A DNA stretch of 36,771 nucleotides from an uncultured Clostridia bacterium (GTDB lineage: Bacteria; Bacillota; Clostridia; Oscillospirales; Acutalibacteraceae): assembly GCA_945874765.1 (NCBI GenBank), contig CAMCHQ010000018.1:1-36771 (forward strand), read 5' to 3'. The notes under the pieces are model-generated. The model was not told where the DNA came from, ran no database searches, and worked only from the letters and a program-made list of their open reading frames with translations. Below, piece by piece: positions 1 through 7,726 of the stretch. Numbering within the stretch: position 1 is the stretch's first letter; the number at the start of each line of letters is the position of its first letter. Made by a program: the position numbers and the translations under genes.

Positions 1-5
1 GTAAG

Positions 6-52
6 CCTTCCCCCCTCGGGGGAAGGTGGCGACAAAGTCGACGGATGAGGGG
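6..52. repeat. GC-rich double-hairpin repeat-like element
   Basis: A 9-bp perfect inverted repeat (CCTTCCCCC at 6-14, GGGGGAAGG at 18-26, 3-nt loop) is followed by a second small hairpin (CGAC at 30-33, GTCG at 37-40) and a GATGAGGGG tail. The GC content contrasts sharply with the AT-rich DNA after position 60. From general knowledge, short elements of this form (C-run/G-run hairpin, GGTGGC spacer, small hairpin, GGATGAGGGG) recur between genes in Oscillospiraceae genomes. Only one copy is present here, so its repetitive nature is inferred. It could also serve as the terminator of a gene to the left of the window. Confidence 0.55.
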
Positions 53-156
53 ACTATTCCTATCAGCCTCTTATTTTTTTGTAATTTCTTGTGATATTTT
101 GTAAAAAAATATTAAAATTTTGTAAACTATTTTTGTTTAAAATCGATGCAATTCTA

Positions 157-185
157 TTGACAGGGCGGTTTTTAAATGTTATAAT
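157..185 (+). promoter_or_regulatory. Sigma-A promoter of the large secreted protein unit
   Basis: A perfect TTGACA (157-162) and a perfect TATAAT (180-185) are separated by exactly 17 bp, which predicts transcription starting near 192. The first start codon is at 335, so the transcript would carry a leader of about 140 nt. This is one of the two strongest promoter matches in the window. Confidence 0.85.
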
Positions 186-200
186 GAAGCCAAATAATTA

Positions 201-326
201 GGTTAATAGGGTAACTATACCCTGTTGCCGATCGCAAGGGCAATTTTGCTTGCATTATCGTGCGTTTTAGGTCAGGTAAACAGCGATATATCGGCAAGTA
301 AAGGAGTACCTGCAATTTTAAGGAGG
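201..326 (+). promoter_or_regulatory. Candidate structured 5' leader RNA
   Basis: The leader contains several complementary segments. AGGGTA (208-213) pairs with TACCCT (218-223). TTGCCGAT (225-232) is perfectly complementary over 8 nt to ATCGGCAA (290-297). GCAAG (234-238) pairs with CTTGC (249-253). CAGGTA (273-278), inside the 225-297 loop, is complementary to TACCTG (307-312) outside it, which gives a pseudoknot topology ending 7 nt before the Shine-Dalgarno sequence AAGGAGG (320-326). A shorter alternative pairs TTGCC (225-229) with GGCAA (239-243). No riboswitch class I can recall matches fully. A regulatory RNA is inferred from pairing only. Confidence 0.35.
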
Positions 327-334
327 AAAAGAAA

Positions 335-3300
335 ATGAAAAAAAAGCTTCCCAAAAAGATTTTGGCTGCTTTTCTCGCTGTAATGATGGTTGCAACGTCT
401 ATTCCGTTTTCTGCTATAACCGCTTTTGCGGCTACGGGTTATGTTGACGCTGCTACTGATGAAAAAGTCATTGCAGTCGAAAACGCAATGGATGCATTTA
501 AGTCAAAGCTTTCTGAAGAAGGCAAATCTTATTCTAATGTATCTCCGGCATATGCGGCTTATGTAAACTGTCAGCAAGGTCTTGACGCTTATATTTACGG
601 CGGCGAGGATAATGCACTTGACGGTTTAGCTGACGCACTTAACACTGCTGTTAATAATATGCAGGAGTTCAACGGTATTGAGGCTAACACTGACAGATAT
701 CGTACAGTTCAGATTTATTCAGCCGATTCAACAGGATACAGCGCTGAGGAATATGCTCAGACATATGCAAACCTTCTTTGGTCTGAAACCGGTGTTAATA
801 CCGATAATAACGACGGTAAGCAGGCTTCATCAGACGGTTATGCAGCTGTTACACTTTACTATCCGGAAGTAACTCTTATGTATGACGGTAAGACAGACCC
901 TGTAACTTCAATGATGGCTGTTGCTTCAGGTGAAGGTGACTGGGCTTGGGGCGGTAACGCAACAAGCAGATACATTTCCGCTCTTACCATGGAAAACACA
1001 TCTGATACAGGTTTTGTTTTCAATCAGAATTGGCACGGTACCTCGGGTAATAACCTTGACTTTAACTGGGCTTGGATTACTAACGGTAAGGATAATAATG
1101 ACCAGTATAACCTTTCTTATAATCAGACTGACGCCGGTTCTGTTTATCAAATTCGTAAAGGCGGAACTGTAGCTGTTTATAAGAAATATACAAAATTCTT
1201 TGCTAACAGAGTTGTATTTACAGACGGCGCTACAAAGTTCGGCGATAACAGATGGAAGATTGATGTTCAGCCACAGGTTAAAGGTCATATCGGTTCAAGC
1301 ACCGACTTTATTCAGAATATTAATAACGGCGCAAGCGTTACAGTTGATGGTTCAACATATATCCACATTGTAAACTACAAGCAGGTTATTGATAATGTTA
1401 AATCTGCAGGCGCTAAGATGAAGAATACCGACCTTGCAAATTATACACAGGGTGGTCTTACATCTTACTTCACAGCTATGGATGCCGCTACTTCATTTGA
1501 CCCTAACAACTACTTCAAGGATTCTAATGATGTTGACGGTTACTGCTCAGCAGCTTCTAACGTAGTTAAGAATGTTAAGCAGGCAAAAACAACTGATACT
1601 AATGAAACAGTTGCTTCAGGCTTCCAGGCTATCCGTGATGCTATGGGCTCTCAGCTTAGACAGACATATGCAAACGGCGGCGATAAGTACACTGCTGATT
1701 CATGGCAGAACTTTGTAACTGCTTATGAGGCTGCTCGTGACGAAATGGCAGCTGCAAATGATACAAAGCTTAGCAATGATTTATCTAATGTACAGAATAT
1801 TTATTACTATGATTCACAGGCTAAGGATTATACAACTACAGTAGCTAATGCTCTTTTGGAAGCATATAACGCTCTTAAGACAAATGTTGCTAAAGTTGAT
1901 ACTACAGAGCTTGTAGCTTATATCAATAAGTTCCAGTCATATCAGCCTGACTTCTTCACAGAAGAGACTTACAATGAAGTTTCAAAGGCAGTTAAGGAAA
2001 TCAAGGTTGACGTTTGGGGTTCAGAAGAAATGTGGGGTGTACCTGCAAGCGCTCCTGATGATGACGCCGAGGGCGTAGGCAAGGCTAAGGTAGCCGCTGC
2101 TATTGAAAAGTATAAGGCTGCTTTTGCCGCTCTTCGTATCAGCTCAGCAGGTGTAGTTCTTACAACTCAGGGCAGATATTCACTTGATGAAGCTATTGCT
2201 CTTGAATCAAAGATTGCAGACCCTACCGATTACAGTAACTATGCTGATTTCGCATCACTTCTTGCTGATGCCAAAGCTTATAAAGCTAAGCTTGCTTCAA
2301 CAGAGATGACAGATTATGATGCTCAGTATGAAGAGTATACTAATACTGTTGACGCTCTTGTAAAGGCTTATAACGGTCTTCTTTATTCATTCACTAAGAT
2401 TCCTGACGGTACCGTTTACGGTAATACAGAATCAGACAATATCCAGAGAATTACAATTAAGGACCAGGGTAGTACATTCATTGAAGGATCTTATACAAAC
2501 CAAGGTATTGTATTCAGAACAGACCATACTGCTAAGCAGGTTAAGTTCGGTGATTTCAACGTAACATATGGTACTACAACAAATTCTTACAAGGATAACG
2601 CACTTGACTCTATCTCAATCAATGCAACCGCACCTAAACTTGGCGATAACAACTCAAAAGCTCATATCACAAACAACGGCGGTGGTGTCGGTACTGTTAA
2701 GCCTAAGGGACTTAGCGACGAGCAGAGAGCAACATATGCAGGTTGCCTCAGCTACAGCAACAAGAATGATGAAGATATGCCATTTACCTTCTCAGTTTCT
2801 AACCTTAGATATACAGGACGTAACGGTTCAAACGTTTGTGACGTTATTATCACAAAGAATGACGGCACACAGGTTAAAGACCACGCAACCGCTACACAGA
2901 CTCCGCTTGATGAAATTTTAGGCACAACAAACGGTCAAGAAGTTACACCTATGGTCGGCGGTGTATTTGCACAGTCAGACGGTAATGATGATGAAGCTTA
3001 TTCATACATCAAGGGCGATTTCAATATTGATATCCCTGCAACTGAAAAGCAAACTCTTACAAGGGATACAGTTCCTACCTTGTCAACATTTGAAATGCAG
3101 ACAAGATTCGGTGCTGTCGGTTCTTACAAGTGTCAGAACTTCAACATTTGGGCAGGTTATAACTGGTTTACATCTGAAATGACAGATACTTACCTTACTC
3201 CTGCAGTTAAGGTAGTTGATATTTCTTCACTTGTTGAGCTTGTTGCAGAATGTAATGCTCTTACAAAGGATTCACAAAAGTACACTGATGAATCTTGGGC

Positions 3301-5437
3301 TAAGTTTGCAGCTGCTCTTAAGAATGCACAAAACAACATTAACTATACTAATATGACAAGCAGTGACTCTGTAAGAACTCTTGTAAACACAATTCTTAAG
3401 ACAAGATATCAGACACTTTGGGATGCAAGAGCAAACCTTGTTGTTAAAACTCTTACCGTTAATGTTAAGTACGGCAAGGACCTTACTTCATTAGACCCTG
3501 CTATTAAAGTAACATACGGCGAAAAGATTTCTGCAGCAGATATCGCAAGAATCAACGCTGTTTTGAAGGAAACATATGAAGCAGACGGCTACACATGGAT
3601 TCCTAACGGCTTCACAACAACATTTGACCCTGAAGCTGTTGTAACAGAGGATATTGATCTTACTGTTAATTATGAAAAGGGCGATGCTCTTCCGGCATCA
3701 TGGGATGCTTATAATTCTGCTAAAGCTGCACTTATTGCAAAGCTTGAAGGCACAGATAAGTTCGCATATGATGCACTTACAAATGTAAAGAATGAGCTTG
3801 CTAAGCTTACATTCTTCACACTTGCTGATAATGAAAAGTCAGCTTACACATCTGAAAGCCAGTCAGCAATTGACGCTGAGACTGCAACAATCACTTCACT
3901 TACAAATAACTTAACAGCTATTTCATTAACAAGTGATGTTCTTCAGGTTGCTGCCGCTGCTCAGGCTGCACAGGGCAAAGATGATACAGATATGTATGAT
4001 AACGTAGCTTCAAAGATTGACTATAAGGGCGACGTAACATTTGATATGATTACTAAGGACGCTTCAAGCTCAGCTCTTACAGTTACAGGCTACAAGTATT
4101 CAACAGATTCAGCTCTTGAAGCTGCAATCAAGGCTGCTCTTAACGGTCTTGAATTAAAGACTTATGATATCTATGTAAACGATACAAAGATCGGTAAAGT
4201 TGCTTACGGCACACCGGTTTCTGTAACTCCTACAAAGATTATTTCAACAACCGATACTACAGTTAAGGGTGACGGCGCTAACTACAGCTGGACTTACAGC
4301 TACACCGCTCCGTCAAGAGATCCTAACTTCGGTACTACTTCACAGGATAACAGCACATATCTTTCAGCTAAGAAGTTTATGCTTACTGCTCCTTCATTAG
4401 GCTTCATTGTTAAGGGTGAAACTCATCTTACAGCTACTCAGGTTAGCACAGGTAAGACAGGATACACCGTAACATTTAAGTCAAGTGTAAACGGTAAGGT
4501 TATTAACGTAATCAATACAGATGCAAACGGTAACTTCAAAATGCCGGCTGCTCCAAGTGTTCCTTATTACACATTTGATTCTTATTCAAACGGTGTTGCT
4601 GCTAACGCAGACGCAAATGTTTCTCAGGATACAGTAATCACAGTAAACTACACAGCTGATGAAGAAAATCTTTATACATTCTATGTATATAACACAGCTG
4701 AAAACTTCGGTAACCAGGTTGCCGCAGAAGCTTGGGATAGTGACGAAAGTGGAGGCGCTGAAACTTATCATAATCCTGTTGCATATAACGAACTTGTAAC
4801 AGTTTCAATTCCTGATGCATATGCAATTGCAAAGGGTGTATATGATGAATATTCAGGTGAAAACTGGTATTACATCTTAGCTTACGGTGACACGTACAGC
4901 TTCTATGCTCACGAGTCAATCGGTGACAGCAATCTTAATTCAGGTATTGTTGGTCTTACCGAGGAAGAATATAAAAACTTCCAGGTACCGGAAAATGAAA
5001 AGAATATGTATGTTTACGGTACAGACGGTCAACGTATTGTTGCCGAGCAGAATACACTTACCGGCGAATATGAGACTAAGGACCTTGAATTTGAAGTTTA
5101 CAACCGTGAAACACCTGTATTCGCAGCTGATAACTCTAAGTTCTCACTTATCGGTACATTCATCTGCCCGACAGGCTATCAAATGGTTGAAACAGGCTTC
5201 TTAATGACTAAGGGCGATTCAAGCTTAACAGTTGAAAATGCTGCTGACAAGTCAAAGGGCGTTTCAAGATTTAAGGCTTCTAAGTACACAGTTGGTAACC
5301 AGTTCGTAATCAACATTAAAACTCCTTCAACTGAGCAGAGCTTCAAGTATGTTGCTTATGCAAAGTATAAGGATAAGAGTGGTAATATCGTAACTAAGTA
5401 CGGTAAAGTTATTTCAGCAACAACAGCAAATTCATAA
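335..5437 (+). CDS. Large secreted/surface protein with helical FIVAR-like repeats
   Basis: The product is a 1700-residue exported protein. The first 32 residues form a signal peptide: lysine-rich start, hydrophobic core, and a likely cut after the AFA near residues 30-32. Residues about 430-690 contain successive helical segments rich in Ala, Tyr and Lys of the FIVAR (three-helix bundle) type, and another lies near 961-1040. Residues about 1275-1440 hold beta-rich Ig/B-repeat-like stretches, and the last 120 residues look like a further beta-sandwich domain. I see no LPXTG motif, SLH domain, dockerin or C-terminal membrane anchor, so it is either released or held non-covalently. The start is fixed by AAGGAGG 8 nt upstream. 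Lysine codons are mostly AAG, whereas the neighbouring aro genes favour AAA, which suggests high expression. It is followed after 18 nt by a small peptide gene on the same transcript. The ligand and role are unknown; adhesion or glycan binding is a guess. Confidence 0.85.
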   Translation: MKKKLPKKILAAFLAVMMVATSIPFSAITAFAATGYVDAATDEKVIAVENAMDAFKSKLSEEGKSYSNVSPAYAAYVNCQQGLDAYIYGGEDNALDGLADALNTAVNNMQEFNGIEANTDRYRTVQIYSADSTGYSAEEYAQTYANLLWSETGVNTDNNDGKQASSDGYAAVTLYYPEVTLMYDGKTDPVTSMMAVASGEGDWAWGGNATSRYISALTMENTSDTGFVFNQNWHGTSGNNLDFNWAWITNGKDNNDQYNLSYNQTDAGSVYQIRKGGTVAVYKKYTKFFANRVVFTDGATKFGDNRWKIDVQPQVKGHIGSSTDFIQNINNGASVTVDGSTYIHIVNYKQVIDNVKSAGAKMKNTDLANYTQGGLTSYFTAMDAATSFDPNNYFKDSNDVDGYCSAASNVVKNVKQAKTTDTNETVASGFQAIRDAMGSQLRQTYANGGDKYTADSWQNFVTAYEAARDEMAAANDTKLSNDLSNVQNIYYYDSQAKDYTTTVANALLEAYNALKTNVAKVDTTELVAYINKFQSYQPDFFTEETYNEVSKAVKEIKVDVWGSEEMWGVPASAPDDDAEGVGKAKVAAAIEKYKAAFAALRISSAGVVLTTQGRYSLDEAIALESKIADPTDYSNYADFASLLADAKAYKAKLASTEMTDYDAQYEEYTNTVDALVKAYNGLLYSFTKIPDGTVYGNTESDNIQRITIKDQGSTFIEGSYTNQGIVFRTDHTAKQVKFGDFNVTYGTTTNSYKDNALDSISINATAPKLGDNNSKAHITNNGGGVGTVKPKGLSDEQRATYAGCLSYSNKNDEDMPFTFSVSNLRYTGRNGSNVCDVIITKNDGTQVKDHATATQTPLDEILGTTNGQEVTPMVGGVFAQSDGNDDEAYSYIKGDFNIDIPATEKQTLTRDTVPTLSTFEMQTRFGAVGSYKCQNFNIWAGYNWFTSEMTDTYLTPAVKVVDISSLVELVAECNALTKDSQKYTDESWAKFAAALKNAQNNINYTNMTSSDSVRTLVNTILKTRYQTLWDARANLVVKTLTVNVKYGKDLTSLDPAIKVTYGEKISAADIARINAVLKETYEADGYTWIPNGFTTTFDPEAVVTEDIDLTVNYEKGDALPASWDAYNSAKAALIAKLEGTDKFAYDALTNVKNELAKLTFFTLADNEKSAYTSESQSAIDAETATITSLTNNLTAISLTSDVLQVAAAAQAAQGKDDTDMYDNVASKIDYKGDVTFDMITKDASSSALTVTGYKYSTDSALEAAIKAALNGLELKTYDIYVNDTKIGKVAYGTPVSVTPTKIISTTDTTVKGDGANYSWTYSYTAPSRDPNFGTTSQDNSTYLSAKKFMLTAPSLGFIVKGETHLTATQVSTGKTGYTVTFKSSVNGKVINVINTDANGNFKMPAAPSVPYYTFDSYSNGVAANADANVSQDTVITVNYTADEENLYTFYVYNTAENFGNQVAAEAWDSDESGGAETYHNPVAYNELVTVSIPDAYAIAKGVYDEYSGENWYYILAYGDTYSFYAHESIGDSNLNSGIVGLTEEEYKNFQVPENEKNMYVYGTDGQRIVAEQNTLTGEYETKDLEFEVYNRETPVFAADNSKFSLIGTFICPTGYQMVETGFLMTKGDSSLTVENAADKSKGVSRFKASKYTVGNQFVINIKTPSTEQSFKYVAYAKYKDKSGNIVTKYGKVISATTANS

Positions 5438-5455
5438 GAAGGGAGTTAAATAGTT

Positions 5456-5605
5456 ATGAAAAAGTTATATGAAGAACCAGAGATTCAAATTCGTAATTAT
5501 GCTCTCCCCGCAAGAGATGTAGTTATGACATCTGACCCTAACGTTGATACAGGTACTAAGGGACCTGACCTCACCGACGGCGATGATTATGATTTCTTTA
5601 AATAA
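5456..5605 (+). CDS. 49-residue peptide with YxxPxI motif and acidic tail
   Basis: This small gene starts 18 nt after the large secreted protein gene, with AGAAGGGAG as ribosome binding site and a strong terminator 15 nt after its stop. The peptide begins MKKLYEEPEIQI, carries DVVMTSD in the middle (residues 21-27) and ends in an acidic, aromatic stretch (DGDDYDFFK). It has no cysteine, signal peptide or membrane segment. From memory, short clostridial peptides of the form MKKxYExPxI...DVxxTS are frequent and mostly uncharacterised. The YxxPx(I/L) motif also resembles the element that leader-binding domains recognise in lasso-peptide precursors, but no modifying enzyme is encoded nearby. Coding status is well supported by the start, ribosome binding site and terminator. 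Function is unknown. Confidence 0.7.
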   Translation: MKKLYEEPEIQIRNYALPARDVVMTSDPNVDTGTKGPDLTDGDDYDFFK

Positions 5606-5620
5606 TCAATAACTGATCTT

Positions 5621-5652
5621 GGACCGTGACGGCAACGTCACGGTCCTTTTTT
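5621..5652 (+). terminator. Rho-independent terminator
   Basis: A perfect 10-bp stem (GGACCGTGAC at 5621-5630, GTCACGGTCC at 5637-5646) with a 6-nt loop is followed by six T residues. It ends the unit of the large secreted protein and its small peptide, and isolates it from the aromatic operon. Confidence 0.93.
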
Positions 5653-5769
5653 ATTGCTGAATTTTTACTATCCTGTTTTATTTTGTCTGAGGGTAACTTA
5701 CTTTCGCTTTGTTTTTAACTAACAAAATATTACAAATTTATAAAATCTAAAAAAATACCCAATTCCTAT

Positions 5770-5798
5770 TTGACATATTATAAGTTATATATTATTAT
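5770..5798 (+). promoter_or_regulatory. Sigma-A promoter of the aromatic amino-acid operon
   Basis: TTGACA (5770-5775) and TATTAT (5793-5798) are 17 bp apart, predicting a start near 5805. The remaining intergenic DNA, 5653-5769, is AT-rich and shows no attenuator, T-box or other hairpin. No leader-peptide regulation of this operon is therefore visible at the 5' end. Confidence 0.8.
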
Positions 5799-5830
5799 TA
5801 AAGTAATTAACTATGTCTGGAAGTGGGCTT

Positions 5831-6658
5831 ATGAATATTCTCGTTTGCGGCCTCGGCCTTATCGGTGCAAGCCTTGCAAAAACTTTAAAGAAAAATACAA
5901 AACATCATATTATGGGTTGGAACAGAACAGATTCTGTTGCTAAACGTGCGCTGAGTGACGGCGTTATAGATGAGACAGGTGAGCTTGAGGAATTAATGCC
6001 GAAAGCCGATGTTACGATTGTAAATTTTTATCCGGAAGCAATTGTGCCTTTTATAAAGGAACATAAAGATTTATTTAAGAAAAACAGTATCGTTACCGAT
6101 TCTTGCGGTATTAAAACTAAAATTTGCCGTGCACTTGAGAAAGAAGATTTTGATTTCTATTTTGTAGGCGCTCATCCGATGGCAGGACGTGAAGTCAGCG
6201 GTTATGATAATTCACTTGACACTCTTTTTGATAATGCTTCGTTTATCTGCACCCCAACCGATAATATCCCACGATATATATCCGATGCACTTGTGGGTCT
6301 TGCGCAGGAAATGGGCTTTGCACGTACGGTTGTTACCACTCCGGAACACCACGATGAAATGATTGCCTTTACTTCCCAGATTGCACACGTACTTGCTTGC
6401 TCATATGTTCTTTCTCCTCTTGCCCCTTACCACGCAGGTTATTCGGCAGGCAGCTATAGAGATGTCAGCCGTGTTGCACGTATTAATGCGGATATGTGGA
6501 CGGAACTTTTTATTGATAATAAAGAACCGCTTGTTCGTGAAATCGACGACCTTGTATCTAATCTTATGAAGTTTAAATATTGCATAGTCAATGAAGATGA
6601 AAATCAACTTCGTGATTTGATGAAGAAAGGTAATAAGATTAAAGAGGAAATCGGCTGA
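5831..6658 (+). CDS. tyrA: Prephenate dehydrogenase
   Basis: It oxidatively decarboxylates prephenate to 4-hydroxyphenylpyruvate, the tyrosine branch. The protein starts with a Rossmann nucleotide-binding loop (GLGLIG, residues 7-12), has GAHPMAGRE at 113-121, and has a histidine in the SQIAH segment near residue 186 that matches the catalytic region of the family. At 275 residues it has no C-terminal ACT domain. An in-frame ATG exists at 5813, but the predicted transcription start near 5805 leaves no room there for a ribosome binding site. The ATG at 5831 has GGAAGTGGG just upstream and places the Rossmann strand at the N-terminus, so I chose it. The stop overlaps the aroB start by one base, implying coupled translation. 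Confidence 0.92.
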   Translation: MNILVCGLGLIGASLAKTLKKNTKHHIMGWNRTDSVAKRALSDGVIDETGELEELMPKADVTIVNFYPEAIVPFIKEHKDLFKKNSIVTDSCGIKTKICRALEKEDFDFYFVGAHPMAGREVSGYDNSLDTLFDNASFICTPTDNIPRYISDALVGLAQEMGFARTVVTTPEHHDEMIAFTSQIAHVLACSYVLSPLAPYHAGYSAGSYRDVSRVARINADMWTELFIDNKEPLVREIDDLVSNLMKFKYCIVNEDENQLRDLMKKGNKIKEEIG

Positions 6659-7716
6659 TGAAACAATTAAGCGTAAATGTATCTGATAAAAGTACAAGTA
6701 ATATATACATAGAAAACGGACTTCTTGCTAAGGCAGGAAAAATTATAGGCGAAAAATTTAATTCAAAAAAAGTCGCGCTTGTGAGCGATACAAATGTCTA
6801 CCCTTTGTACGGTGACAAAATCAAAGCTCAGCTTGAAAATGAAGGCTATGAGGTTTATACATATGTTTATCCTGCAGGTGAAGCTTCAAAAAATACAACC
6901 GAGCTTGTAAAAATTGTTGAATTTATGGCTCAAAGCGGACTTACAAGAGAGGATATAGCTGTTGCTCTGGGCGGCGGAGTATGCGGCGATATGGTCGGAT
7001 TTGCCGCTTCCGTATTTTTAAGAGGAATTGAATTTGTCCAAATTCCGACCTCACTTTTGGCTCAGGTTGACTCTTCTGTCGGCGGAAAAACAGCTGTTGA
7101 TTTGCCGCAGGGAAAAAATCTTTGCGGTGCATTTCATCAGCCGTCAATAGTAATTATTGACCCCGAGGTGCTTTCGACTTTAAGCGAGCATTTCTTCAGC
7201 GACGGAATGGGTGAGGTTATAAAATACGGCTGTATTAAATCTGCTTCACTTTTTGAACTTCTTGAAAACGGTGATGCTAAAGAAAATCTTACAGATATAA
7301 TTACCGAATGTGTAAGCATTAAAAGGCAGGTAGTTGAAAATGACGAGAAAGAGCACGGGGAAAGAGCGCTTCTTAACTTCGGTCACACCTGCGGCCATGC
7401 GATTGAAAAGCTTTATAATTTTGAAACTGTCAGTCACGGCGAGGCTGTCGGAATCGGTATGGTTATGATTACACGTGCAAGCGAAAGGCTCGGCATTACC
7501 GAAAAAGGTACGACAAACAGAATTATTAAAGTTCTTGAAAAAAATAATTTGAAAACTTATGACACACATTCCGATAAAGAAATCATTTCTGCTATGAGCG
7601 GTGACAAAAAGCGCACGGGAACAGGCATTAAATTTGTTATGATTGATAAAATCGGTTCAAGCTTTATAAATCCTATTAGGTATGAGGATATTAATAAAAC
7701 ATTTGGCATAGACTGA
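6658..7716 (+). CDS. aroB: 3-dehydroquinate synthase
   Basis: This is the second shikimate-pathway step, converting DAHP to 3-dehydroquinate with NAD and a divalent metal. The 352-residue length is typical. The signature GGGVCGDMVGF is at 105-115, the segment IPTSLLAQVDSSVGGKT at about 129-145, and the metal ligands fit a glutamate in GMGEVIKYG (183-191) and histidines in NFGHTCGHAIE (240-250) and SHGEAV (259-264). Its ATG shares its first base with the last base of the tyrA stop. aroA follows after 10 nt. Confidence 0.96.
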   Translation: MKQLSVNVSDKSTSNIYIENGLLAKAGKIIGEKFNSKKVALVSDTNVYPLYGDKIKAQLENEGYEVYTYVYPAGEASKNTTELVKIVEFMAQSGLTREDIAVALGGGVCGDMVGFAASVFLRGIEFVQIPTSLLAQVDSSVGGKTAVDLPQGKNLCGAFHQPSIVIIDPEVLSTLSEHFFSDGMGEVIKYGCIKSASLFELLENGDAKENLTDIITECVSIKRQVVENDEKEHGERALLNFGHTCGHAIEKLYNFETVSHGEAVGIGMVMITRASERLGITEKGTTNRIIKVLEKNNLKTYDTHSDKEIISAMSGDKKRTGTGIKFVMIDKIGSSFINPIRYEDINKTFGID

Positions 7717-7726
7717 CGGAGAAAAT

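Noticed and set aside
225-306. Canonical ydaO (c-di-AMP) or GEMM (c-di-GMP) riboswitch in the leader
   Set aside because: Only the terminal segments resemble ydaO. The conserved interior elements of ydaO are absent and the region is too short. The GEMM core and its receptor segments are not present.
921-1172. Overlapping alternate-frame proteins inside the large secreted protein gene
   Set aside because: They have no start signals of their own, and their composition is a frame-shifted image of the real gene.
4900-5437. Cell-wall anchor (LPXTG, SLH, dockerin) at the end of the large secreted protein
   Set aside because: The C-terminus ends in a beta-domain-like sequence with no sorting motif, membrane helix or repeat of these classes.
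5456-5605. Lasso-peptide biosynthetic cluster
   Set aside because: The YxxPxI motif alone is not enough; no asparagine-synthetase-like cyclase, transglutaminase-like peptidase or RRE protein is encoded next to it.
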